Below, one piece after another: positions 1 through 11,930 of a stretch of DNA of 64,000 bases (position 1 is its first letter; every line of letters starts with the position of its first letter). This DNA comes from Liolophura sinensis (lineage: Eukaryota > Mollusca > Polyplacophora > Chitonida > Chitonidae). The position numbers and the translations under genes were made by a program. The stretch spans positions 66,812,984 to 66,876,983 of the forward strand of contig NC_088300.1 of assembly GCF_032854445.1 (NCBI RefSeq), given 5' to 3'. The notes under the pieces are model-generated. The model did not search any database, was not told the origin of the DNA, and was given only the letters and a program-made list of their open reading frames with translations.

Positions 1-327
1 AACTGCATTCTTTTTGTCTATTTGAATTATAAAAGTGACTATTTTGTCTGAAGTGATTTTATGATTTTGTGTATTAACAACTTGTTAATAGCATTTCATC
101 TGTACACATTCGTAAAGGCCAATATTATTTTACATAATTTACTTTGGCTGATCAGAAGCAGTGGAGTAAGCTGATGTTCTTTTGTTCCGTTATAATATCT
201 GCCTCTTAAGCTATTAAAGGGTTTGTGAAATTTCTGTTTCATTTTATATTTCATTCTCCGTATGCTTGATTGTATTTAGCTAATACTGATTTTGTCTCTA
301 TATTGTCGATTTATTTTTTCCACCCAG

Positions 328-415
328 TGCCTTTGCCCGCTACCCGGATGGCGTCATTGTACACTATGGCTGTAGATTTGACCCAAGCAAGAATTACCTG
401 CCAGACAAATTTTAA
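328..415 (+). CDS. Terminal coding exon of an unrecognised upstream gene
   Basis: A pyrimidine-rich acceptor (TTATTTTTTCCACCCAG) ends at 327. It is followed by an open frame of 28 codons (first full codon at 329) ending in TAA at 413-415. The peptide ends in GCRFDPSKNYLPDKF and contains RYPDGVIVHYG. The exon enters in phase 2, one base being needed to finish the first codon. Base composition is GC-richer and codon-like compared with the surrounding AT-rich DNA, which supports real coding sequence. I do not recognise the family; the rest of the gene lies to the left of the window. The 3' UTR follows, but no clear poly(A) signal could be assigned. Confidence 0.55.
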
Positions 416-1839
416 CATTATTTGGAGTTGAAAGAGTTCACCAGCCCTTAATCGCCTATCACATCTGGTGTCGATACTTCATCAATTGCTCCACACAGGC
501 AGCTAGTCTGACCTGAGTGAAAAAATGGCGACAGTCCGAGGCTGTTCACACAGTTCGTGACGGCCAGTATTGATTGGGGGTGTAGGAACCTAAGTGAGCT
601 GACATTGGATGACCTTTGATGGCAGGAGTCCGAGATTGGCTACCTATGACTACTACATATAGGATATAGGAACATGTAGGATTGGCCACAGGCTTATGCG
701 TTCTCTGTTAGACCATTATCAGTTAATTTTGTATTTCTTGTCCTTTACACACTTTGTGAGGTTCGTTGGTGTGTTTTTTTTGGGCCAACATATATGTAGC
801 TTTTTTACAGAAATATTTTCGAGACTAAAATGCTCATAAAGGCTGGAAGTTCCACAAAACATGAAAAATGTACACAATTTTCACAACTGGTTATGCCAGT
901 CTAGCTTTCACATTGTCAAAAGGATACAAGATGCTTGTATACATGTATTATGAAAGCGGATTTCAGATAAAGCACACAGTGTGTATCATTGTTAAAAGGC
1001 ATTTGTGTACATATAATTGTGATTGCTTCATAGGTTACAAGTGACAAGAAACAAGAAATCAACTGAATATGGCCTGAATACTCTCCAGCCACAAATGAAT
1101 ACAGCCTGTCGTTTTATAAACCCATAAACATCTGCTCAGCTTCGCTGTCACAACACCACTGAAGAAGTTATATATGATATGGAGAATCATCTATGAATTT
1201 GTCAAACATATCTCAAAATCTTTTTAGAGGGATGACGAGTAGTGGCCTATGGCATTTCAGTTCTTCCAAGTCTGGTCTTGTTTTGTGGTTGATTGGTCAG
1301 CGTGTGGTGTTCTCTGTTGACCACTTGACCGCTTGCTATGTGAACTGACCAGTCTATTAAGCCTCATCAAACAAAATTAGTTTCTCTCAGTTTTGGGGTG
1401 ATCCAGATTTTTTATTCACAGACACACCATTGTTTTGTGTCCTGACTGTCACTGTGTTGAATATGATGAATGCAGTGTGAAAATGTTAAGTATCAAATTT
1501 CTGTCACTCTCGCCTGTTCTGCCTGCTAAGGGGTTCAGATAGAAATTGGGTCGTGAGTGAGAACAGCATACCTTAGTTTATCTATGTGAGAGCCTTACTC
1601 CACTGGACGATATGTATTATACCTACTTTTTGAGCATTGCAGTTATACAGAATCGCCAAAGGCATTAACCAATCATAGCAAAAAAAAAAAGGAATATTAA
1701 GGAACAAAATGAGGTAAAGAACATGTTATGCACTGTCATAATGATTGAGCCTGTGAATGAGATCTTAGTGTTTGTGGTAAGCATGTGATGAAAATGACCT
1801 CAAATTTCCCCCATTACTGTTACTCATTTTGTCTGATTT

Positions 1840-1980
1840 TGAGAGTGGCGTTGATCTTGGAAAGGTATTTTGAGCTTTGTTTGGAAGGTTGAATGATATC
1901 ATACTGGAAAAAAGGCAAGTTTTAGCACCAAAACAATAATTTACAACATTTATGGGCTTTTGGGGGCAAAATTTTAGGAG
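1840..1980 (+). repeat. Dispersed repeat, copy related to 25110-25262
   Basis: The block starting GTTGATCTTGGAAAGGT and running through a GATATCATACTGGAAAA-like segment to AAAATTTTAGG is matched, with many substitutions, by the block at 25110-25262 in the same order. The family is unknown. The resemblance was judged by eye. Confidence 0.35.
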
Positions 1981-2370
1981 CTGTCCAAAAAACACGAAAC
2001 AAAAACAAAACAAAGATGAAGATGTTATCAAAGTATCATTCATAGACCTACTCAGTATGGTTATGTTTTTATTGTTCTGACTATAAAAACACTGTCATTT
2101 TTGTATAGGACTGTACTCATAGTTTTGAACACTATGTAAAATACGTAAAAAATGTAAAAAATGGGGCTAAATGAGCCAGATGCTGTTTTTTGCAGATTAT
2201 AAAGATCAAAGTATTACATGCTACTGAAACTATCATGGTTGAAGGCTAGACACATTCTGATTACTTTTCCAGAAAGAATTTCTTGCCCAAAAGCTATTAT
2301 TTTATTTTTTATGCTAAAATAGTCAAGGCCTAGGGTTAAATTCGCTTGTTTTCAGCTCCACCTCATTAGT

Positions 2371-2624
2371 CACATGACCAAAGAGTGTAATGATGATTGG
2401 CTATGATATCACTGCAAAACTGTGAATATGTGAAAAGTACATTCATTTTAGTCTGTGATATGACTGTTTCAGGTTAGCAAAGATCTTTTACAGGAAGATG
2501 TCAGGTGACCAATGAGTGTGCTGATGATTGGCTATGATATCACTGCAAAACTGTGAATATTTGAAAAATACATTCATTTAGTCAGCTGATATGACTGTTT
2601 CTGGTTATCAAAGACCTTTTACAT
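2371..2624 (+). repeat. Tandem duplication of about 125 bp (two copies)
   Basis: Copy 1 spans about 2371-2493 and copy 2 about 2501-2624. Both contain TGATGATTGGCTATGATATC, CACTGCAAAACTGTGAATAT, GATATGACTGTTTC and AAGA(T/C)CTTTTACA in the same order, with a handful of substitutions and a short indel. No coding potential. Confidence 0.8.
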
Positions 2625-3107
2625 GTATACACATGTATGTGTACTTATAACAGTGCATGTTTCCAATATATTCTGGCTTGGTGCCTGGCCTCTTTTTAGG
2701 CTGGACTATATTCATTACAATAGGCCTATGGCAATGGAATTGAGAAGGAATGGTTTTAACTTTTGCATGTTTGCTTATGTACAGTGAAACCTTGCTGGCT
2801 ATGAGATCTAACAGGTTCTTCATGTAGACCTCTGAACCATATGTGGTACTAGTTAGTTTGAATCCTGGTCTGAATCTGAAAGACGATGTTTTAGCGAAAT
2901 ATCTTTTAAGGTGACATAAAAAATGTCAATTAAATGAATAATTTATTGAATCACTTATTGTTTGAGTCACTTTTGAGTTATTAAGAAGATTCATTATATT
3001 ATATGGCCTGGGGTTGGCAATATATTGTAGTAAATTCGTATATTATTGGTGTAGTGGAGTCAACTCAGCTTATTGTTGCTGAATTTTTGGATCCTTTAGC
3101 CACAGGG

Positions 3108-3180
3108 CTGCCGCTGTATAAATGAAATATTTTTGAGAACAGCGTAAACACCAATGAAATAAAATACATAAATAAATTTA
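3108..3180 (+). repeat. SINE 3'-end remnant
   Basis: The sequence has the GCTGCCGCTGTATAAATGAA, ATATTTTTGAG and GCGTAAACACCAATGAAATAAA pattern seen at the 3' end of the full SINE at 22414-22677, and ends in an AATA-rich tail. The tRNA-like head is missing, so it is a truncated or decayed copy. Confidence 0.65.
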
Positions 3181-3249
3181 GCAACAATATACTGATCGTT
3201 TCTGATATTCTCAAATAAACATAATTTACTCACCCTACTTATGTAAGAA

Positions 3250-3440
3250 TACTGTAAATATTCAATCTTTTCCACAACTTTTATAGTGGAATTTAGGCAT
3301 GCAATGAAAATAAAGCTAAAAATAATTTGTTTGTGTCATTAAAGATGCAAGATTCATAAGACTGTGCGAAGTGTCTCTCTACAACCCCACAGTTCTCTCA
3401 GAATGTATCAAAACATTGGTTGCAGAGGCAGTTGAAAAGG
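3250..3440 (-). repeat. Dispersed repeat (family of 11650-11930 and 24679-24957), inverted
   Basis: Read on the minus strand it gives TTTTCAACTGCCTCTGCAAC, ACATTCTGAGAGAACTGTGG and GTTGTAGAGAGACACTTCGC. The plus-strand copies at 11650-11930 and 24679-24957 carry these blocks in the same order. No open frame links the blocks, so it is non-coding or fully decayed. Confidence 0.65.
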
Positions 3441-3576
3441 TATGAAAGAAATCCTACAGAGTAGGCCTAACACCATGTTTCAATAGGATTTTGATGAATA
3501 ACACTATTTAACCCATATAATTGAAGATTCCTTGAAAAACAAAATCTTCGGCTTTGTCGGTAAAATTTCCCTGATG

Positions 3577-3733
3577 TGACGTGATAATATTCCCTGTATG
3601 ACATCGAATCAGGCAGATGTGATGTTGAGTAAGGCATTTATGCTGGGATGACGTCAAGAGCATTTGAAAGGGCAGCGTCATTTGTGGATATACGTCAGCG
3701 ATTGATGACGCCATGTGTTTGTGAGTGACGTCA
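3577..3733. promoter_or_regulatory. Cluster of CRE/ATF-like sites
   Basis: Two perfect TGACGTCA palindromes lie at 3649-3656 and 3726-3733. Related half sites lie at 3577 (TGACGTG), about 3675 (GCGTCA), 3691 (TACGTCAG) and about 3704 (TGACGCC). In about 160 bp of otherwise CpG-poor DNA this density is notable. CREB/ATF proteins bind this palindrome in animals. That these copies are functional is inference, and which gene they would serve is unknown. Confidence 0.4.
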
Positions 3734-4261
3734 CACCAAGCAAAGTGGAAGGGACAGAAATATTTTGTTTCCGTATACTCTGACGAAACGTACTTTATCG
3801 GTTTTAATTCACTGCAATATTTTCACAATTTAGGAAAGCAATTCTGACTATCCCAGTCTTTATCAATTCACCTTGCTTTTAAGACACAGATGTTTTGACA
3901 CCAAGTAGCTCTTTAAAGAGTTAGGGTATTTCATGTCCTATGAAAGATCATGAAATGCATATGGCATTAGAATTATGAAAAATATCTCATCTGAGAATTA
4001 GAGGAACTATGGTACATAATTTACTGTTTGGCCATTCTCTTACTAATGGGAGTGGGGTGTATTTAATTGCCTCTGTGCCTCTGTTGTCCAAGTGCTAACC
4101 AGTGCTGCTAAGAATATGCACAGTCAGTGTTTATATGGTGCACTGAACTGGAATGGATGTACAGTATATGTGTATGTGCCAGCGGTTGTGTTGACAGGAA
4201 CTGCTACTTAGATGACCTGTGTACAATAATTAATTTTTTCCTCTGTGTAGCATATCAATTG

Positions 4262-4265
<4 letters not shown>

Positions 4266-4323
<58 letters not shown>
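4266..4323. repeat. (AT)n microsatellite
   Basis: An uninterrupted TA dinucleotide run of about 58 bp. It produces spurious poly-Tyr/Ile open frames on both strands, which are not genes. Confidence 0.95.
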
Positions 4324-4324
<1 letters not shown>

Positions 4325-4479
4325 TTGTGAAACTGTCCCATGTGCATATAAAACAGCCATCATATAAGGTTGACAGATGCTATTATGTTGCTTAAATGTC
4401 AACGCACTTAAATCTATATTATCATTTTGCAGACTCGCATTTAAAGTTGTATCTTTATAGAGATGATGTAGATGCTGGT

Positions 4480-4570
4480 ATACACTTAGCTTGCAACCAG
4501 TGGTTTAAATGTGCATACATTGGCATACACTTAGCTTGCAACCAGTGGTTTAAATGTACATAAATGTATG
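4480..4570 (+). repeat. 45-bp tandem duplication
   Basis: ATACACTTAGCTTGCAACCA followed by GTGGTTTAAATGT occurs at 4480 and again at 4525 with only a few differences after it. A recent local duplication in non-coding DNA. Confidence 0.85.
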
Positions 4571-4924
4571 CTAAGAGTCTTTAAAGACATTTGCAAAATA
4601 ATAAGTCACATTGTTTTCTTGATTTTGCATTGGATGTTACAAATAATGCTTAAGGAAGTCACTAATTATTTGTGTATAGGAACAATTTATTTGTCTGTAT
4701 ATATGAATAATGATTATTGCATTGCATTGACATATTCTATTAGAAGTCCACAGCCATGTTGGCTGTCTTTGTATCGTATCAAAACATACACATGGTTTCT
4801 TGTAATTATTAATTATGATTGGTTGAATATATAGCAGTCAGTTGATGCGAACTGAAAAACAACACTGCAAAGATAGTTCTGACAAAATAAATAGGTGAAT
4901 GTGTATGCCTAAAAAAAAATTCTT

Positions 4925-5216
4925 TCTCTTTACTAGTCAGTGTGTCAGAGGTTTAGGTGCCCTTGCCTTTCACTTGCTGCATGCGGTGTGGGTTCAAACC
5001 CAGACTGTGAATTGCTTGTTGTTGATGACGCTCATATGACTGTTTGTGCAGTCTAATGCCCATTGAAGGCCGCTTGTATTCCACCAATACAGTGTGCACA
5101 TCTCTTTGTCACAAATGGTAAAGTTCATCAGTAACTTGCCAATAAAACTGAACGCCAGGGTACAAGTGAAAAAATCCTTGAGTGTGGCGTTGAACAACAA
5201 CCAAATAAAGTAAGTG
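4925..5216 (+). repeat. tRNA-derived SINE, diverged
   Basis: A B-box-like GGGTTCAAACCC lies near 4990, after a pyrimidine-rich head typical of tRNA-derived SINEs. The 3' part reads GAACGCCAGGGTACAAGTGA, then CCTTGAGTGTGGCGTTGAAC and AACAACCAAATAAA. The 3' module resembles that of other SINE copies in the window, but the middle differs, so it may be another subfamily. Confidence 0.55.
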
Positions 5217-7189
5217 TATAAATTATTGTCAGGAGGTTTTCTTAAGTGCGGTGATTATCATTGTGAAAAATTTTTTTTTTAGTTCACTCTGAAAGAACCA
5301 AGCCAAAAAAAAAATTAAAAAGATAAATGCTTGGAGTATTTGAATTGTTTTGTATAAAAAGCACGTATATACTGTGCACGCCATGTTTTTGTGTATCAAA
5401 GATATTTCTTTAACCAAAAAAGTGAGTAAAAAAAAAGGTCATATCTGTTTGTGCATTGGAAATGATTATAAGGTTGTTATGTAAATGATGTCAAAAAATT
5501 CCAAGGAAATGTATATTAAGTACCGTACCAATACTGTTTTATAATTTTTGCTATCACCAAATGTCATAAATCTAGTTTTTAGGAATATTACTGAAAATAA
5601 TTTGCTGTCTTGAAAGTTTAGTCATTATAGTGTATCATTTGTAAAGATTAACTGCTCTCATTTTTCTGTTTTAATAATTATTATCCTGTTATTATTTTTT
5701 TCTTGCAATTCTGTGCCTTAGTCAGTGCTAAGATCATGATGAACCATTCCTTGTTTAACTTGATTTTTTTTCTATTTCTGCTGCCCTGGGGGTTACTGTT
5801 ACTTAAACTAGCTGGATGTTATTTCAGGAAAATCAAGGTAAAATCATGAAACGATTTGTGAAATTGGTTAATTCTTGTGGCCTACATTCTCGCAAATAAA
5901 TTCATTGTCATTCAGTCTGCCTTGCGTTGCTTACTACTGTAGAACTGCTGTAGTTTTTGTCAATGGGCACGATGTAATAGGCACTTAACTGCTTCCTTCC
6001 TCGGGCTGTCATCACTGTGCCCCATAAGTATGGAAGTGGAAGGGGGGAGGGGGGGGGGGTTGCTTGAACATTTACAGCTCTTCCTGGCTATGTCATTGTA
6101 GTTTTACTGATGATGTACACACACATAGCATATATTCATATTGAAGAGACTTAATTCAGCTTACATTAATTCTCAGCAAGGTGTTAATGCAGCCCATCTC
6201 ACTTTGACTGCAGCTCTAAGTCAGGAAGTTTGTCAGGCATACACTTAAGATGTGATGGTTTCCTCCTGGCCTAAGTTTCTTTCTCCCTGAAAGCTGAGGA
6301 CTGCCATCGAAGTTGATTATTCTTGATTTATCATCATGTGGAGTATAAAATTCGAGTTCAGTAAAGAGCAACATTAAGTGCCTATATGTCAGCTTGAAGG
6401 TAAAGTTATTGAGATTAATCATACAGGCCTGCAAACTAACAAATGTTTAAATTTTAACTCCTCAATCAATCTTATGCACATGTAATCCTTAGAGATACTT
6501 GTAATATTGTGTTAACATATTAAGCTGAAGATAGATCTGAAGAGTAAGTTTTTACCATAATTATACACAACAAATAGAAACAGCAGTGTCGTTCACCTAT
6601 GTGGTGGGTTATCAAAAAAGAAGTCTTTGCAATTTCGCAATGAAGAAAAGCTGGACACAATTTGGCAATACTAGTTATGTTTTTGCTTTTGCACACTCAA
6701 TGTTCTATCTACCTACACATTCATTAATAAAACTACAGGTACACTTTAACCACAATCTTAGCCATGTAATTGAGTCGAAAACAAACTTTTGCTAACAATA
6801 AAAAAAGGAAACAATAGTATTCACTGACCAGTTTTTTCAGATCTAGATTTTCGTATGCCAAATAATTTAACATTTTAACTGACCCCATTAAATGTTTGTA
6901 ACTATTTATGTTTGTAACATTTAATACAGGAGTTAGTTTTTGGTTTGGTTTTGTACTTAAACGGTCTACATATGTCTTAGAACATTTAGTCTTCGGCGAC
7001 AAAATTTGCTCCAAGAAGTGAAATATTTTTTTCAAAAAGAAAATTTTACAAAGTAGCATTATAGCATGCCATCTTTGTATGGACGTCAGACTGATGTGCA
7101 CCTGCAATTTCATTAATGAATTGCGCGTGTAGTTCTGCATCCGACACTTGAAGTCATAAATATTCATGACCCATACTCTAGCCCATAAT

Positions 7190-7800
7190 GCTATGACATC
7201 ACCGCACCTGGCGGCATATTCATACGCGCCGGTAAAAAATGTATTTCATGTTTGTATCAATGATATTGGAAATGAACGTACGGTTAGAAAGCAAAATTAT
7301 ATTATAGACTTATGATGTTAGTAAGCGACAGATGAAGTCAAGATTTAATACGTCCGGGATGACTGCCCTAATTGGTGGATCTACTTGTGTATAGAGAAGT
7401 CAATGGTGGGCAGTTGTTAGGTTTGCGTCGGGGCCTTGTAATCTTCAGTCGCTTGCCCTCATAAACAAGCCTGGGTGGATTTTTATACGTTGAGGGTTTA
7501 GGAAGCTGGACCTCCCGTGACTACATATTGAGGAAACATACCGGTATGTGTCTGTCATTTTGCACCAGTTCCAGGTGAAAGTTTATTATAGATTATTGCA
7601 AACACCGTTGATGGAATCCGGAGTCAGTGGGCCGGCTTCATTGGAAATATTCAAGATGGCGGGGTTACATTGCAATGCATAGGTGAATCATAGGCGGAAA
7701 GCATTGTATTTAGGACCATCTGCTGTCTGCGTTCATGTCATTTAAATTGCCGTGTGCCGTGTTTGGATGTCCTGGTGAAGTGTAATAACGCGTACGTCGT
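7190..7800. promoter_or_regulatory. CpG-richer patch with YY1-like motif; candidate promoter
   Basis: CpG dinucleotides are much denser here (GCGCCGG, CGTCCGGG, GGCCGG, ACGCGTACGTCG and others) than in the kilobases on either side. CAAGATGGCGG at 7652-7662 matches the YY1 core motif common near animal transcription starts. The beta-spectrin start codon exon at 15674 begins with a splice acceptor, so an upstream 5' UTR exon must exist, and this patch is a plausible place for it. No initiator or donor could be fixed, so the assignment is inference. Confidence 0.35.
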
Positions 7801-8447
7801 AAGTGTGAGTAAAGATCATGTGTCCTGTATGATCAGTCTGACGAGGGTCCCAATGGGGGGGAGGGATCATGATGTTCATGCATTTTGGTTCAAGCCAGGT
7901 AGAAATATTAAACGATGTTGCCACGTGCACTCAAGATCTATGAACAGGATTTACATATTGTACAGAATCGGCTTGCTCTGAGACACTGTAAGAGTATAGT
8001 TTAAGCTGTGTCGGCTTGACCTAAATTTAAGATATACCTACGCTGCCGAGGTAAAATCAGAAGATCCCCAGGATAGTAGGGGTAGGCCTATCATCTACAG
8101 GGCACATCTGCCACTTGCATAAATCTAATCGTCAACCATTAACAGCAATATTGCCTGATTTGTCAGTCAATAATCGATGTATCTTGTGCATGTGTTTTGT
8201 GTCATCTTTGTTACAAACCACTGACTGTTTTTTAATATTGAAGCGTGTTAGAAATCAGGCAAACACATAAATTTGCCAAGTTATTATGGATAAACTGACA
8301 TACAGTTTTTAGTTATTTGAACAGTCGTATTTATGTATTATGTAGATTTGTATAAGACATAATTCTATGTACTTGTACCAGGAATACTGAGTTGCAGAAC
8401 GAGATGAAATTTGTTTAGTGGGTTTTCTTAAAATTAGAACTTTTGTA

Positions 8448-8646
8448 GGACCTATGAGAGATACAAGTTCTTGGGAGTTCCCTATGGTGGCGCTTGCATA
8501 TTTACAAGAAGTTGGGGTTAGGACCCTGGCGGTACACGGCCTTTGTGCGTGAGTGTTGGGCGAATGGAGCTTTCTAACCCCAACTCCAGTATATGCGAGA
8601 GCGCCCCCACATGGAACTCACAAGAATTTGTATCTGTCATAGGCCC
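8448..8646. mobile_element. Fold-back (MITE-like) element with about 55-85-bp inverted repeats
   Basis: The left arm reads AGGACCTATGAGAGATACAA, then TTCTTGGGAGTTCC, a TGGCGCTTGCATAT block and GTTGGGGTTAGGA. The right arm, reverse complemented, reads AGGGCCTATGACAGATACAA, TTCTTGTGAGTTCC, GGCGCTCTCGCATAT and GTTGGGGTTAGAA. The arms pair over most of the 199 bp and leave a short centre. There is no coding capacity, which suits a non-autonomous DNA transposon. No target-site duplication was obvious. Confidence 0.75.
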
Positions 8647-11600
8647 TGTTAATTTACTTCTTGATCTCTGGACAAAATATTCTTATCATATTGTGAAATA
8701 GTAAGACACACAGCATAAACTAGTTAAAGAAATGAAATTACTTTTGTAATGACCAGGAATACAAATATTCATGCTTTGAATTTGGCATTTTTAATTTGAG
8801 TAGAAGTTCAAGTATATGTGTGGAGATCCATGTACATGTACGTGACATTGTGGTTGTATTGGTATGCATTGTTGAAAAATGCCTTACTCCAGTACCTAAT
8901 TAAGTATATAATATGGCAGATCGTTCTAGCCAGGGTACAGCCTATTCTCGTTAGGATTTGTTCTATATTATAATAACTAACTCATTAACATGCCATGCAG
9001 TCCAGCATTGCTCTGATATAGAGTCCCATGTTATGATGAAAAATAATTAAATATGGCTACTATATGTCGGATTGTTAAGTTTGAATCCCTCTTTTTGTGT
9101 TAAATAGACTTTTGTCTCAGCATAAATTGGTAGAACATTTCACCTTACCTCGAAATGTGTCGATTACTGCCTTGTTCTGTTAATCTTGACAGTCTCAATC
9201 TCATCTTTATTTTCAGTTTCGTTTATGAACCCTGCCTTTTTTTCACATGGCTCTTAGTTATCTGTGCAGAGATTGTAGAGGTTTGATGTTAACTGCATAA
9301 TATAGTTCTACATATCTGTACATAACAAACATTCAGATTGCCATGTAAATAGACTTGTGTGGTAGATGAAGACTATGTTGGCCATTATCTGCACACATGT
9401 TAGTTCAGATGATATGTTCATGGTTTTAACAATTAGTCTGTGTACAATGTTAATATACTTTTGATATATTTTTAATATAGGGCTTCAGGTTAAGGAATAA
9501 GCCCAACTGAGATTTCAGGAGTCTTGCTAGTTCGCACGGATATCGGTGAGAAAGGTGGTGGGGAGGGGGCCCTTGCAGACTAAGGTAGATAAAAGATGTT
9601 ATTTTGTGGTAGTTGCTAGATTGAATACATTTAGCACTTAGCATAAAATCATGTCGCTGATATCTGCCTGGACTTGCGAGACTTCTGAAACGTGGATTGG
9701 GCTTATACAGAAGTCTCCAATTGACATAAATATGATGTGTAATCCTTTCAGTTTGCACAAGCTGGCTGGAGTCATGTCTAACTTCTACCTAGTATCCCAT
9801 ATGGAGTGTGCTTATCACCTGATGTGTAGCCCACATGTTGCTGTGGGTTGCCCTGGCAATAACGCCATGCAGATAGTTAGGAAGAGGAGTGAACAGATAG
9901 AGTGTGAGCTCGCCAAGTGCTACTGGTGTTGCTTAAACCAGTGCTTTCATCAGGGATTATTTGCTGTTACACATAGTGCTTCATCAAATGAACTAAGGAT
10001 ACTGTTTCTCTTAGCATTTGTTTGACTAACCCTTTGAGGAGTTAGTACCAGAATAATCACATGCTAATTTATATATTCATCTCAAAAGTTCCTCAACCGA
10101 TTAAGATGACATCACAATAATACCGTGCTATGTGCAGATCATTTTAAGATACATGTATGCCTGAGACTAAGAGACTTCAGATCTTCTCTGATTGTTCTGA
10201 GTTAGTAGCTAAGCAAGTGATAAAGAACCAGAAAGTGATAAGTGAAGCAATTGCATTTTTGCTTCCCATAAATTTGTTTGCACCTCAAAGTATGTGTAAG
10301 ACTTCCAAGTTCAGGTTGCAGAACTCAAATTTGGTGCAAAAGATTTTCTTGTTGGTTGTGACAGAATTTTGTAGTCTGTGGAACATGTTCTGTTGTATGC
10401 ATAGTTTTGTTTGAAGTTCTACAATTTTTCATATATTTTTCATTTGTTTTTGTGTCACCTTTTATTGCTAAAATTACATGTATTTAATATCTGTTACTTT
10501 CTCTTGGGGCATGTAATTCTTTGCAGGTCCACTGGGTATTGGAGATTTGTATTATAAAGCAACTTGTCAAGCTAGTCTGGTATTGGTGTGTGAGTGTGAA
10601 TGGGAATAAAAAGCTTTTATAGCCATGCCATTCTGCATGCTGAATCTGGGTAGGCACTCGGTATGCATTGAAACTGTGTACTTGCCAGCCCATAAAATGT
10701 TCTAGTGACCTGCCCCTTCACCAGTTGTCTGCTCAGGCTGTAGGTTTTAAGGTAGTTCAGAGCTTTGCAGAAACCTCTACATACAATATCCTTAAATTGA
10801 TTTTTAGGAAGGAAATGAGGCTACAAAAGTACATGAGTATGCAGCATTTACATGTTGTCCTGCTTATCAGTCTGTTTTGAGTTGCTCGCATAATATGAAA
10901 GCATTAATTCTTGGAAAAGTGCATGTACATGGACCGGATTCCCTGTATACATGTAGCTCCTGATCTTTCCATGTGACCTGGAGTACCCATCCTCACAAAG
11001 GTCTCTTACCACTGCATGTCTGCAAACAATGTTTTTCTTAGTCTTTCGAACATCCTATTATTTCCATACATGCCCGACTTGTTTATCTACACGTAGGTCT
11101 TTGGGTGACTATGTAATTTAGAGCAATGTTTACAGTTTGTTGTACATGTATTTGGAACTACTGTTCAGTTGTTCATGTTCATGGGTTAACAATTTTATTT
11201 CATTTGTAAGGTGACCTGGGATTTACATTCATGTAACTTATTATAACACTTCATTTGAAGCAGTATCATGAGTCCGTGTAAAGCTGTGCTGTAATGGCAA
11301 GTTTACAATGTTCCAAGTTACGCCATTGCGCAAGTCAATACATGTTAAATACAAGTAAGTATGTAAGTACATTTACATATACATGTATTTTATAGTATCA
11401 TTTACTGTACTATTGCTCGATCTGGTTTGATCACATATAAAATATTGAAGTATACAGCTAGTGTGGGGTTTGTGTAATGTGTTATGGTTTTGATTGTAAA
11501 CCTGGTTTGGAATGCAACGCTAGTATAGGTATATAACTTAAGATAGCAGTGTGCAATGACGACTTACAATTTAGGCATTGACTAAAATTTCTTTTATAAA

Positions 11601-11649
11601 TATTTTAATTTATAAATACCAACAGTAAAGCAAACAAAAAGCCAACATA

Positions 11650-11930
11650 CCCTAATTCTTCAACCTTTACAACATCTGCAACCAATAGTTTGAAACATTC
11701 TGAGAGAATGAGTTGTAGAGAAATAATTAGTACAGCTTTACGCAGCTGGCATCTTTAATGATGCAAACAAATTATTTGTAACATCATTTTCAAAATATTT
11801 GAATGTCTTAATTCCAGTGAAAAAAAGTGCTGTAGTGGTTAAAAAGGTTAAACATTTACAATTATTTGAAATGTATGAGGAGAAGCACACTTTGCGCAGT
11901 TTGCATAAAAACATTTATGTCTAACAATCT
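11650..11930 (+). repeat. Dispersed repeat (family of 3250-3440 and 24679-24957)
   Basis: It shares CCCTAATTCTTCAACCTTT, GAAACATTCTGAGAGAA, GTTGTAGAGAAATAATT, ATTCCAGTGAAAAAAAGTGC and TTTATGTCTAAC with 24679-24957 in order. The left end (TTCTTCAACCTT) is roughly complementary to a segment near 11850, as in a fold-back element. Confidence 0.65.

Larger units (their letters stand above)
416..7130. other. Non-coding stretch: 3' UTR of upstream gene, then intergenic repeats
   Basis: AT-rich sequence with no exon I can support. The short open frames here lack splice context and codon character. It contains a tandem duplication (2371-2624), SINE remnants (3108-3180, 4925-5216), a dispersed repeat on the minus strand (3250-3440), a CRE-like cluster (3577-3733), an AT microsatellite (4266-4323) and a 45-bp duplication (4480-4570). 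Confidence 0.6.

Noticed and set aside
4127-4402. Poly Tyr-Ile frames on both strands
   Set aside because: Translation of the AT microsatellite.
6733-7167. 144-codon minus-strand open frame
   Set aside because: Lys/Leu/Phe/Asn-rich composition expected from AT-rich DNA; no domain or flanking exon.
9651-10025. 124-codon plus-strand open frame (MSLISAWTCETSETW...)
   Set aside because: No known family, Cys/Leu-rich composition typical of AT-rich random frames, no splice context and no second exon.
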